The position numbers and the translations under genes are program-made. 64,000 nt of DNA from Dyadobacter sp. UC 10. Its GTDB lineage: Bacteria; Bacteroidota; Bacteroidia; Cytophagales; Spirosomataceae. This document shows positions 36,296 to 44,201 of the stretch, one piece after another. Below the pieces are notes generated by a model, which saw only the letters and a list, made by a program, of their open reading frames with translations, searched no databases and was not told the DNA's origin. How positions within the stretch are numbered: the first letter of the stretch is position 1; the number at the start of each line of letters is the position of its first letter. The stretch covers positions 1,954,001-2,018,000 of the forward strand of contig NZ_VSRN01000001.1 in assembly GCF_008369915.1 (NCBI RefSeq), in the 5' to 3' direction.

Positions 36296-36379
36296 AGAGT
36301 CCGAAGTAACCTTTAAAAACAGTTTGTTAATACTGTGCCATTCCAATTAAATGCTAATTCAAAACGAAATTTTATAATA

Positions 36380-36413
36380 ACTAATAAAATAGTTTTGAAA
36401 CTAAATAAATAGT
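36380..36413. promoter_or_regulatory. Paired operator-like sites ACTA-N6-TAGT upstream of blaI
   Basis: Two sites, ACTAATAAAATAGT (36380-36393) and ACTAAATAAATAGT (36400-36413), are spaced exactly 20 bp apart, two helical turns, on the same face of the helix. They frame the -33 element and abut the -7 element of the blaI promoter. BlaI/MecI proteins bind dyads of this general kind as dimers and repress their own operon. Confidence 0.7.
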
Positions 36414-36423
36414 CTTAACTTTG
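36393..36423 (+). promoter_or_regulatory. Bacteroidota promoter of blaI operon
   Basis: TTTTG (36393-36397), 18 bp, then TAACTTTG (36416-36423): a full match to the Bacteroidota -33/-7 consensus TTTG-N17-23-TAnnTTTG. It lies about 43 bp ahead of the blaI ATG. Confidence 0.82.
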
Positions 36424-36465
36424 AATCAACCATTAATCTACAAGTCTAATACAATAGTCAACATC

Positions 36466-36840
36466 ATGGAAATACGCACATTGACGCGAGCAGAAGAAGA
36501 GGTTATGAGAATTCTCTGGCAACTAAGGAAGGGATTCGTTAAAGATATACTGGCCGAAATGCCAGAACCCAAACCTGCCTACAACACGGTCTCTACGATC
36601 ATTCGTATACTCGAAAAGAAAGAAGTAGTGGGCTATACTGCCTATGGAAAAACGCACGAATATTTTCCGCTCATTAGTGAGGAAGAATATAAGCGTCACG
36701 AAATGAAGCAGTTGATGGTCAATTATTTTGACAACTCACTTCCCAACCTGGTTTCGTTTTTTGTAAAAGACAACGACCTGAAAACCAAGGATCTGGACGA
36801 GATTATGAAGCTTATCAATCAACATAAAGACGAAAAATAA
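36466..36840 (+). CDS. blaI: BlaI/MecI/CopY family transcriptional repressor
   Basis: 124 residues from ATG 36466; a TTG at 36421 falls inside the -7 element and is not used. Winged helix: LTRAEEEVMRILWQLRKGFVKDILAEMPEPKPAYNTVSTIIRILEKKEVVGYTAYGKTHEYFPLI, followed by a dimerisation helix. BlaI repressors are inactivated when the partner M56 membrane peptidase is triggered. The two M56 genes follow at 12 and 5 bp, forming one operon. Confidence 0.93.
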   Translation: MEIRTLTRAEEEVMRILWQLRKGFVKDILAEMPEPKPAYNTVSTIIRILEKKEVVGYTAYGKTHEYFPLISEEEYKRHEMKQLMVNYFDNSLPNLVSFFVKDNDLKTKDLDEIMKLINQHKDEK

Positions 36841-36852
36841 ACGCTGTTAGCC

Positions 36853-38592
36853 ATGGACATGCTATTATATATCGGCAAGGTGAACCTGTACTGGATTTTA
36901 TTATTCGTCTGCTACCGCCTGATGCTGCGCAACCACACTTTTTTCCAGTGGAACCGGGTTTACCTGCTCGGATCGATCGCGATTGCATTTGCATTGCCTT
37001 TTGTGATCTATCCTGAAACTGCACCCGCCATTCCCGCTATTTATGAATTGAGTGCTGCCCCGGTTTCCATTTCATTTGTGCAGGAGGAAAAACCGCTTTT
37101 TACCTGGAAGGAGGCAGCAGGGCTCACATATTTCATCGGACTTTTCATTGCCGCATTTTATCTGGTACGGCACATTTTACAACTCCGGAGCTTCCTGAAA
37201 TCGGGTGAGGTGATCGAGCTGGAAGATTGTACTGTGGTAATGATCGATTCTAACAAGATCGGTTCGTTTTCTTTCCTGAAATGGATCGTGATCAACCGAA
37301 ACGACTATGAAAGTCATTTTGACGAAATTCTGAGTCACGAAATGGTGCACACCCGACAGTGGCACAGTGCGGATATCCTTTTCCTGGAAGTTATGAAAGT
37401 GGTGTTCTGGTTCAACCCGGTCCTGCTCCTCTACAAACGCGACTTGCAGGAAGTACACGAATTTCTGGCCGATTCGAAAGCATCGAACCGGGAAAACTAT
37501 GCACGGTTCCTCGTCAGCTACGCACTGAATGCACCTATCGCTTCTTTGACAAATCATTTCTTTAAACCATCACAAATCAAATCAAGAATTCAGATGATCT
37601 ATAAAAACCGAAGTTCGAAATGGTTGCTGAGTACTTATCTGGCAGCTGCATCATTGATTGGCGCCACTGCATTGTTCGTTGCCGGATGCGAGCAGCGCGA
37701 GGATAAGCAGCCCGAAACAGTAGAAAAACAAGACGGACCAATGCCTGACAAGGTTTTTACCGTAGTTGAAAAAGCACCGACATATCCAGGCGGGGAACGT
37801 GCTATGTTTGAGTTCTTAGCAAGAAAAATCAAATATCCGACGGCAGCGTCGAAAGCAAACGCGCAGGGAAAAGTGTTCGTTTCCTTTATCGTGACCGAAA
37901 CGGGCGCTGTACAGCACGTATCGATCCTGAAAGGAATCGGATTTGGCTGTGATGAGGAGGCCATGCGGGTGATCAGGAGCATGCCCGACTGGACGCCGGG
38001 TTCGCAGAATGGGCATAAAGTGAATGTAAAAATGACCCTTCCGATCAATTTCATGCTCGAAGAAAACACAACAGGCAAGCTTAATGTAGAGGACATCAAA
38101 GACAACCCGCTATACGTGGTCGATGGTAAGGAAATGAAAAAGGAGGATGTTCAAAAAAATGTCCAGTCTTACCAAATCGCTTCGTTAAATGTGCTTAAAG
38201 GTGAAAAAGCGGTTGCTTTGTATGGCGACAAGGCGAAGGGCGGGGTGATTAACATTACTACAAAGCCGGCCAATCCGGACGTAGCCGGGCAGGTGGCGGT
38301 TGTGCATGTTACTGATAAAAAGGATACTGAAATTCGGGGCACGGCCAAAGTAAGAGAGCTTAACCCGGATGCTGCATCAGGTGCAAAAATTCAGTTCAGA
38401 GGTGACCCGTCTGCTGAAAAAGCGCCTTTGTATATCATCGACGGAGTTAAACAGGCGCGTGGCCTAGATCCGGGCAAACTTGACCCTAATACTATTGAGA
38501 AGCTCGACGTATTGAAAAACGAGGGTGCTACTAAGGTTTACGGGGACGAAGGCAAGAACGGGGTGGTCCTGATCACTACCAGGAAAAACTAG
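36853..38592 (+). CDS. BlaR1-like M56 membrane peptidase fused to TonB domain and two plug-like repeats
   Basis: 579 residues. Membrane helices at about 4-21, 34-52, 90-107 and 258-277. The cytosolic gluzincin site is H162-E-M-V-H166 with a downstream Glu in QEVHEFLADS. After the last helix the periplasmic part has a TonB C-terminal domain (about 303-400: YPGGERAMFEFLARKIKYP, GKVFVSFIVTETGAV, MPDWTPGSQNGHKV). Then come two modules resembling the end of a TonB-receptor plug: NPLYVVDGKEM...ALYGDKAKGGVINITT (418-470) and APLYIIDGVK...KVYGDEGKNGVVLITT (524-576). Likely role: sense an envelope signal and cut BlaI or another substrate. There is no penicillin-binding sensor domain, so this is not a classical BlaR1. 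Confidence 0.9.
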   Translation: MDMLLYIGKVNLYWILLFVCYRLMLRNHTFFQWNRVYLLGSIAIAFALPFVIYPETAPAIPAIYELSAAPVSISFVQEEKPLFTWKEAAGLTYFIGLFIAAFYLVRHILQLRSFLKSGEVIELEDCTVVMIDSNKIGSFSFLKWIVINRNDYESHFDEILSHEMVHTRQWHSADILFLEVMKVVFWFNPVLLLYKRDLQEVHEFLADSKASNRENYARFLVSYALNAPIASLTNHFFKPSQIKSRIQMIYKNRSSKWLLSTYLAAASLIGATALFVAGCEQREDKQPETVEKQDGPMPDKVFTVVEKAPTYPGGERAMFEFLARKIKYPTAASKANAQGKVFVSFIVTETGAVQHVSILKGIGFGCDEEAMRVIRSMPDWTPGSQNGHKVNVKMTLPINFMLEENTTGKLNVEDIKDNPLYVVDGKEMKKEDVQKNVQSYQIASLNVLKGEKAVALYGDKAKGGVINITTKPANPDVAGQVAVVHVTDKKDTEIRGTAKVRELNPDAASGAKIQFRGDPSAEKAPLYIIDGVKQARGLDPGKLDPNTIEKLDVLKNEGATKVYGDEGKNGVVLITTRKN

Positions 38593-38597
38593 GAATC

Positions 38598-40418
38598 ATG
38601 GAAATGCTGACCTATCTGGCCAAAGCGAACCTGTACCTGGCCCTATTCTACGGATGCTACTGGCTATTTTTCAGACAACATACCTTCTTTCACTGGAACA
38701 GGTTCTTTTTACTCGGTTCGATCGGTGCAGCTTTTCTACTTCCCGCAATCACCTTTTCGATTCCCGCGCCTGTTTTGGAAACCGGAAATGTCCGTGAATC
38801 CGTACAAATCGTAACTGCTGCGACGGGCCCGGCAGAGGAACCATTCAACTGGGCATTGGTAGCGCTGGGCTGTTACCTGGCTGGCGTTCTCCTATTGATT
38901 TTCAAGCTGTCGAGCTCTTTTAGAAAATTGTTTTTGCTGATACGCCACAGCGAGCGTGTTTCCACGGAAGGTTTCATACTCATATTCACGGACAATTCAG
39001 AATACCAGCATGCAGATAACGGCTCATTTTCATTTTTTAAATGGCTCATTGTCAACCGGGACGACTACGAAAATAACCCTGACGCGATCATCAGGCATGA
39101 GTATGTGCATATCCGGCAGTGGCACAGTGCCGATATTATGCTGATTGAAATATTGAAAGCGCTGTTTTGGTTCAATCCGGTATTGTGGCTTTACAAGCGT
39201 TCGATCCAGGCCGTGCACGAATACCTGGCCGATGTGGAAGCGCCTAACCGCGACCGTTATGCTAGTTTCCTCGTCTCTTATGCATTAAAAGTGCCGGAGC
39301 AGATGCTTGCAAATCATTTTGCCAATTCCTCTTTACTCAAAAACCGAATTCAGATGATATACAAGAACCGCACGCCGAAATGGTTACTGGCCAAATATGT
39401 ACTGATTGTTCCATTGACTGCTGTAACAGTTTTTTTGACCGCGGCAAGGGAACATATCCCCTCTCCTGCCAACGGGAACACCGCGATAATTGAAAACTTA
39501 GGTATCAATATTAAAGGTACTGTCTCAGATAACAACGGGAAGAAGGTAGCCGACGCAATTGTGGTCGTAAAGGGAACTAACCAGGGTACGCCCACTGACG
39601 CCGAAGGCAGATTTGAGCTGCGCAATGTGCCCGAAAACGCTTCAATTGTGGTTAGTCACGTGCAATTCAAGTCGCAGGAAATCAAGATTAACAAGAATAA
39701 GCTCATCTACGACATTATACTTGAAGCCAGCACCGAGCCTGTCCAGGCAAATGTTGTCAGACAGGATGCACCGGTAGGAAAACCACAGGATTCCGGGTCT
39801 AAAACTGAAAAAATGGTAGTCGTCGAACAGAAACCGCAATTTCCGGGCGGCCAGCAGGCGATGGTAGATTATTTTAAAAACAATACAGAATATCCGGAAA
39901 GCGCCAGAAAAGCGAAAGTGTCGGGGATCGTCACGGTAAGATTTACAGTAACCAAGGAAGGTTCGATCGGTAATGTGGCGATCGTAAAAGGGGTCGGATT
40001 TGGTTTGGACGCAGAGTCCGTGAGATTAGTAAAGAATATGCCCAAATGGCAGCCTGCTATCCAGAACGGAAAACCACTGAGCGTTACGCAGGATATTGAG
40101 GTGAAGTTTGACTTGCCCGGCGAAAAAACCGAGATGCGGCAGGGTTTTCATTTACCGGAACCCAAACCACTTTTAACAGCCGTCCGGATCGCCAGAGTAG
40201 AGGTTGAGGATCTTTTCAACTCTTCCCTCGCTTTCTTTGAGCCTAAAACCTTCAAACCGTCCGCAAATCCTCCAAAAGCTGAATATCGCTACACACCCGA
40301 TTCGAGTAGCTATCGATTTATGAATTACCATATTCCAAACCATCCAAGTTCTGTCATGACTTTTCAAACGACAGGTAAGTACAAATACCATAAAGAGCTT
40401 CATGACAGCAAGAACTAA
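38598..40418 (+). CDS. Second BlaR1-like M56 peptidase, with carboxypeptidase-regulatory and TonB domains
   Basis: 606 residues, a paralogue of the preceding gene over residues 1-280 (HTFFHWNRFFLLGSI, RHEYVHIRQWHSAD with H167-E-Y-V-H171, VHEYLADVEAPNR, SLLKNRIQMIYKNRTPKWLLA). The periplasmic part differs. A CarboxypepD_reg-like beta-sandwich spans about 303-378 (IKGTVSDNNGKKVADAIVVV, TPTDAEGRFELRNVP), then a TonB C-terminal domain spans about 405-508 (FPGGQQAMVDYFKNNTEYPESARKAK, MPKWQPAIQNGKPL), then a Pro-rich tail of about 95 residues. The same operon therefore encodes two peptidases with one shared repressor and different periplasmic ends, suggesting two inputs. It starts 5 bp after the first. 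Confidence 0.9.
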   Translation: MEMLTYLAKANLYLALFYGCYWLFFRQHTFFHWNRFFLLGSIGAAFLLPAITFSIPAPVLETGNVRESVQIVTAATGPAEEPFNWALVALGCYLAGVLLLIFKLSSSFRKLFLLIRHSERVSTEGFILIFTDNSEYQHADNGSFSFFKWLIVNRDDYENNPDAIIRHEYVHIRQWHSADIMLIEILKALFWFNPVLWLYKRSIQAVHEYLADVEAPNRDRYASFLVSYALKVPEQMLANHFANSSLLKNRIQMIYKNRTPKWLLAKYVLIVPLTAVTVFLTAAREHIPSPANGNTAIIENLGINIKGTVSDNNGKKVADAIVVVKGTNQGTPTDAEGRFELRNVPENASIVVSHVQFKSQEIKINKNKLIYDIILEASTEPVQANVVRQDAPVGKPQDSGSKTEKMVVVEQKPQFPGGQQAMVDYFKNNTEYPESARKAKVSGIVTVRFTVTKEGSIGNVAIVKGVGFGLDAESVRLVKNMPKWQPAIQNGKPLSVTQDIEVKFDLPGEKTEMRQGFHLPEPKPLLTAVRIARVEVEDLFNSSLAFFEPKTFKPSANPPKAEYRYTPDSSSYRFMNYHIPNHPSSVMTFQTTGKYKYHKELHDSKN

Positions 40419-40437
40419 CATTTCATAGAACATCCCT

Positions 40438-40495
40438 GCTGTTATTTCTGCTAATGTTTCCATATTTTACGGCAACTATATCAGAGATAACAGCA
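40438..40495. other. Inverted repeat before the Gfo/Idh/MocA gene
   Basis: tgctgttat (40438-40446) and ataacagca (40487-40495) form a 9-bp dyad with a 40-nt loop, between the end of the M56 operon and the next start codon at 40501. No U-tract follows. It could be an operator or a weak processing structure. Confidence 0.3.
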
Positions 40496-40500
40496 TTCCT

Positions 40501-41523
40501 ATGTCACTCCTCAAGGCCGCTATCATCGGCGGCGGGCACATTGCCGACCAAAACCATATTCCCGCATTAAAAGCGCTCAGCGACCGGGTCAAAATCATTT
40601 CAATATGCAGCCGGGTTAAAGAAAAAGCCCGCGCGCTGGCAGACAAGCACCAGGTTCCTTTCGCCTTTGATAACGCTGCCGAGATGTATGCAGGCGAAGG
40701 CAAGCCGGATATGGTGGTGATATGCACAGCCAATAACCTGCATTATCCTTTTGCAATGCAGGCACTCGAAAATGATTGTCACGTATTCTGCGAAAAGCCG
40801 CCGGCCATAACCGCCGCAGAAGCCAGCGAAATGGCAGAACTTGCCAGGCAAAAAGGTAAGATCATTGCCTACAACCTCCAATTGCGTCAAACTCCCGAAT
40901 TCTCATTTATCAAAAAATGTCGCGAAGAGGGAGCATTAGGTAAAATCTATCATATCAAAGCCAATTACCTGCGGCGGCGCGGGATCCCGGGCTGGGGAAA
41001 TTTTACGAACAAATCCATACAGGGAGGCGGCGCATTGATGGACCTGGGTGTGCATATCCTCGATCTGGCGCTGGAAATGCTGGACTACCAAATGCCCGAC
41101 AGGATTGTGGCCAATACCTACGATTTTATCGGAAAAGCGGGCGGCAAAGGACTAATGGGTGAATGGAATGCGGAAAGCTTTGAAGTAGAGGATGCCTGTT
41201 TCGCGCACTTATCTTTTCCCGACAATTCCAGTATCAGCTTGTCGGCTTCCTTTGCATTGAATATGAAAGCTGAGAAAGATGTCAATCTGGAAGTTTTCGG
41301 AACAAAGGGAGGCGCCGTCTACAAGCCGCTGTCTCTATTTACCGAAATAGGAGGCGAACTGGCGGATGTTCAATTTCCACATTTGAAAGAAGAGGATATT
41401 CAGCTTAAAAATACAACCGCATTCCTGAACGCATGCGAAGGAAAACCCAGCAACATCGCAACAGGCGAACAAGGTGCCATTTTGCAGGCAGTTGTTGATC
41501 GCATTTATGAGAGTGCGGGGTAA
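40501..41523 (+). CDS. Gfo/Idh/MocA family oxidoreductase
   Basis: 340 residues. NAD-binding AAIIGGGHIADQNHIPAL at the N-terminus (Gly-rich loop GGGHIA), DMVVICTANNLHYPFAMQALE, catalytic-region HVFCEKPPAITAAEA (EKP lysine) and LMDLGVHILDLALEML. It should oxidise or reduce a sugar or cyclitol with NAD(P). No sugar operon surrounds it, so the substrate is unknown. The stop lies within a G-rich run (see repeat D). Confidence 0.92.
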   Translation: MSLLKAAIIGGGHIADQNHIPALKALSDRVKIISICSRVKEKARALADKHQVPFAFDNAAEMYAGEGKPDMVVICTANNLHYPFAMQALENDCHVFCEKPPAITAAEASEMAELARQKGKIIAYNLQLRQTPEFSFIKKCREEGALGKIYHIKANYLRRRGIPGWGNFTNKSIQGGGALMDLGVHILDLALEMLDYQMPDRIVANTYDFIGKAGGKGLMGEWNAESFEVEDACFAHLSFPDNSSISLSASFALNMKAEKDVNLEVFGTKGGAVYKPLSLFTEIGGELADVQFPHLKEEDIQLKNTTAFLNACEGKPSNIATGEQGAILQAVVDRIYESAG

Positions 41524-41541
41524 GGGAGGAAAGGGGGAGGG
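41517..41541 (+). other. Canonical G-quadruplex motif spanning the oxidoreductase stop codon
   Basis: Four G-tracts of three or more separated by TAA, AGGAAA and A (GGGG-TAA-GGG-AGGAAA-GGGGG-A-GGG) fit G3N1-7. The TAA in the first loop is the stop codon of the gene. It forms the start of the left arm of repeat locus D. Confidence 0.7.
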
Positions 41542-41660
41542 AGGAGCGGAGGAGGGAGGGAATTTTAAATATTTATACAAAAAAAGGGAGACTGGCTGAA
41601 CGGGAACAAGCCTCTACGCGGGCCGCCCTTCCTCCATTCTCCCTTTCCTCCTTACTCCTT
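41524..41660. repeat. Mirrored word-repeat locus D (purine arm / pyrimidine arm)
   Basis: Left arm 41524-41560 is all purine but one base (words gggagga, aaggggg, agggagg). The right arm 41626-41660 is five pyrimidine-rich heptamers in register (cccttcc, tccattc, tcccttt, cctcctt, actcctt). The arms are reverse complements in style, with about 65 bp between them. It occupies the gap between the convergent oxidoreductase and exbD genes and may act as their shared terminator; no classical hairpin-plus-U-tract is seen. Confidence 0.78.
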
Positions 41661-41666
41661 AATAAA

Positions 41667-42059
41667 TTATTTAGCCGTAGCCATCACCATTTTGATGTCA
41701 TTCTTGGCGCCTACTTCGAGGACGTCGACGAGATCCTGGACAGCTAGGTTTTTATCTACTCTCAGTACAACCGTCCGTTCTTCTACATTGGCGAAAATGC
41801 TTTGCAGTTCCGCTTCGAGGCGATCGAACGGGATTGGTTCTTTGTCAATAAAATAGCCTTTGTTTTCATCCACTGACAATGTTATCTGTTTTTTGTACAT
41901 CTGCTGCGTGGCCGAAGCTTTCGGCAGCATCAGCTTGATCACGTTCGGATTGGACATCGTTGAGATGATCAAAAAGAACAGGAGCAGGAAAAACATAATA
42001 TCGTTGAGCGAGTGCGTGAACACCTCAGGGGCAAACCGGCTCTTGCGACGTATTTTCAT
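41667..42059 (-). CDS. exbD: ExbD/TolR family biopolymer transport protein
   Basis: 130 residues: a short cytosolic head, one membrane helix about 20-37 opening with the conserved Asp (D20 in SLNDIMFFLLLFFLI), and a periplasmic TolR-like domain (ITLSVDENKGYFID, VVLRVDKNLAVQDLVDVLEVGAKNDI). It works with the upstream ExbB-type protein as a proton-driven motor for TonB or Tol. It follows exbB by 15 bp. Confidence 0.92.
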   Translation of the reverse strand: MKIRRKSRFAPEVFTHSLNDIMFFLLLFFLIISTMSNPNVIKLMLPKASATQQMYKKQITLSVDENKGYFIDKEPIPFDRLEAELQSIFANVEERTVVLRVDKNLAVQDLVDVLEVGAKNDIKMVMATAK

Positions 42060-42074
42060 AAATAATGTTGTCTT

Positions 42075-42755
42075 TTACTTCGCAGCCACAGGCTTTTGTA
42101 ATACATCCAGAAAATCAGAAGCAGCCATTTGCAAACGCAAGGCAAAGCGGTCGATTTTCATGTTGAGCAAGTGATATCCCGCATAAGCGATCAGACCGAT
42201 GATCAGACCGGATCCCGAAGTGATCATTTTTTCATACATACCTCCTGCGATGGTACTGATATTGAAGTCGTTGGAGATGGATATATCGTAGAAAATCCGG
42301 ATAATACCTGAGATCGTACCCACAAACCCGAGCATAGGCGCAATACCCGCGATCACCCCCAGATAAGGCAGATTACCTTCCATACGCTGGATCTCAATCT
42401 GGCTCGCATTCTCAATTGTTGTTTCAATGTCCTTGATCGGATAACCGATCCGGCCGCAGGCTCTTTCAAGGATCCGGCCAGCTGCATTGCGCTGGTTCCG
42501 GCACAGCGACTCGGCCGATTTCAAATTACCCTGCTGGATAAAATCTTTAACGTTATCCACAAACTGCGGCTCAATCTTTCCATTCGCACCAATCCCTAAA
42601 AACCGCTCGATGATTAAAAAAAGCGTCGCCAGGAAAAGCAAGCCAAGTGGCAACATAACCCAGCCGCCTTTTGCGAGCAGGTCTATAATAGAAAGTCCCT
42701 GGTCAGCAACAGGCGCCGCTACCGTAGAGTCAGTAAGTGCTTGCAGAAGCATCAT
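42075..42755 (-). CDS. exbB: MotA/TolQ/ExbB proton channel family protein
   Basis: 226 residues with three membrane helices (about 33-52, 128-152, 167-190). The typical segment is NLPYLGVIAGIAPMLGFVGTISGIIRIF and later MYEKMITSGSGLIIGLIAYAGYHLL. Forms the proton channel with ExbD. No tonB gene is adjacent, although the M56 proteins 2-5 kb away carry TonB C-terminal domains. Confidence 0.92.
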   Translation of the reverse strand: MMLLQALTDSTVAAPVADQGLSIIDLLAKGGWVMLPLGLLFLATLFLIIERFLGIGANGKIEPQFVDNVKDFIQQGNLKSAESLCRNQRNAAGRILERACGRIGYPIKDIETTIENASQIEIQRMEGNLPYLGVIAGIAPMLGFVGTISGIIRIFYDISISNDFNISTIAGGMYEKMITSGSGLIIGLIAYAGYHLLNMKIDRFALRLQMAASDFLDVLQKPVAAK

Positions 42756-42995
42756 ATAAAATATAATAGTGAAAGTTTAAGCGAATGGAACAGAGGTCAA
42801 TCCTGAAAAAAACGACTTTGAACATAAACGGAGACAGGGCCTCCATATTGTTTAAAGGCCAAATATAGGAAAATTACTGTTCGTGAGCAGCAATGCATAG
42901 TTTTGCTCTGATAACAATTGAGCCGGAGGCCACGCCGCGAGCAGGCAACTATATAGCAAGCAAAAGGGTCAGGTTGAAGTAAATACATAAACAAA

Positions 42996-43468
42996 ATGAA
43001 AGGATCTCTGCTGGTTGTTTTGCTCGCATTCATTATCCAAAGCTGCGTCGATTGCGGCCCGCAGCGGGAGCTTTCCGTCGAGATCAGATTTATGGAGGAT
43101 TCGCTGGGGATCGATTCTATTTTTGCTGTGAATGCATTGGACAATCAAATTTTCCAAAACGAAGCCGAGAACCTGACCGAAATGTATCGAAGCGTCACTT
43201 TGCCAATTTCAATGCATGCGGATAGTACAACCTTTGTTTTCGTTTCCCGCGCAAAACGGGATTCGTTCACTGTTTCTACAACCGCGTGTTCAGATACAAA
43301 GGTGATTGCGGATTTATTGTCGATGCAGGCCAGCCGGAGAAGGGTCCGGAATCCAGAAGCACTTATCAGAAAGTAACTGTTAACTACGCATCTTATGCAG
43401 TAAGCGGGAGAGTGGGATTTCCGTCCGGGAAGCAGGCACAAGGGATTTTAATTGATATTTTGCCATGA
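42996..43468 (+). pseudogene. DUF6452-like lipoprotein gene with a frameshift
   Basis: The first part (from ATG 42996) reads a lipoprotein signal (IIQSC, Cys about residue 17) and VEIRFMEDSLGIDSIFAVN...LPISMHADSTTFVFVSRAKRDSFTVS. That frame then runs on without family character and stops at 43376. In the -1 frame, from about 43271, the expected continuation appears: YNRVFRYKGDCGFIVDAGQP...YQKVTVNYASYAVSGRVGFP, ending at 43468. This end overlaps the next start by 4 bp (ATGA), as intact neighbours would. One base seems to be missing near 43270-43280. The whole would be about 157 residues, right for DUF6452. There is no classic slippery heptamer, so a mutation or sequencing error is more likely than programmed shifting. 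Confidence 0.72.
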
Positions 43469-44127
43469 ACAGATTGGTCTGCCTGCTATTTTTATCAATG
43501 CTTGTTTCCAATGCAAACGCACAGGAAACTGAAAAGAGCCCGCATTACCTGGGAATTGATATTATAAATAGTATCCCTACCTATCTGTTCCCAAATCGAT
43601 ATTTCATCCGAAAAACGATTATTATAGAACCTTACTATTTGCTCCCAATCAAAAAACCGAATCGCGGCTTCCTGATTGGGGCCGGCTTTGCAGACGGTTC
43701 AACCCACGAATACTCATTTCATTATCCCTCCCAACACTTCCGGGGTGTTTATTTCAGAATGGCTTACGAGATAAAAAAGACGCAAGGCTGGCAAAAAATG
43801 CTTCGGGTGGGTTATGGCCCGGTGCTTTCTTTCGCGGGTTATAGTGGAAATTATAGATTTGCGGGGCCTGCCTTTGGAGATTATAACGGCAGTTTCCATG
43901 AAAAGGGACAGGTCGCATTGGGCACGGAAGGATATGTAGCTTATGATATTAACCTGAACAAAAAGCTGTTTCTAAGGTTACTGATCCGCAATGTGATTGG
44001 TGCGCGCACGAAACCGTCGGTTTATGCCCAATATTTCCCGGGCCTGGGCTATGGTTTTCCGTGGGCTAATAACCGCTTTTTGTACTCGGCGAATTTTTCT
44101 GTCGGCCTTTTTCACAAGGTCAGGTAG
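43465..44127 (+). CDS. Outer-membrane beta-barrel protein, possibly DUF6048-like
   Basis: 220 residues with a signal peptide (to about residue 20, NANAQ). Alternating hydrophobic strands (YLGIDIINSIPTYLF, IIIEPYYLLPI, GFLIGAGFAD, VYFRMAYEI, MLRVGYGPVLSF, LYSANFSVGLF) indicate a small barrel. In Bacteroidota a DUF6048 protein commonly follows a DUF6452 lipoprotein, and this gene's position and start fit that pair, though the sequence match is not strong. ATGA overlap with the upstream gene. Confidence 0.65.
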   Translation: MNRLVCLLFLSMLVSNANAQETEKSPHYLGIDIINSIPTYLFPNRYFIRKTIIIEPYYLLPIKKPNRGFLIGAGFADGSTHEYSFHYPSQHFRGVYFRMAYEIKKTQGWQKMLRVGYGPVLSFAGYSGNYRFAGPAFGDYNGSFHEKGQVALGTEGYVAYDINLNKKLFLRLLIRNVIGARTKPSVYAQYFPGLGYGFPWANNRFLYSANFSVGLFHKVR

Positions 44128-44201
44128 GTTTTGCAAATAAATGCACCCTTTTTTCTGTTGTATCTTTTAGATAAACACCTTCATTCTGTTTCAAATAGTG
44201 T

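Noticed and set aside
36466..40418. Beta-lactam resistance locus (blaI-blaR1)
   Set aside because: No beta-lactamase or PBP2a gene nearby, and the peptidases lack the penicillin-binding sensor domain.
43260..43290. Programmed -1 frameshift in the DUF6452-like gene
   Set aside because: No X-XXY-YYZ slippery heptamer or downstream pseudoknot is evident; mutation or sequencing error is simpler.
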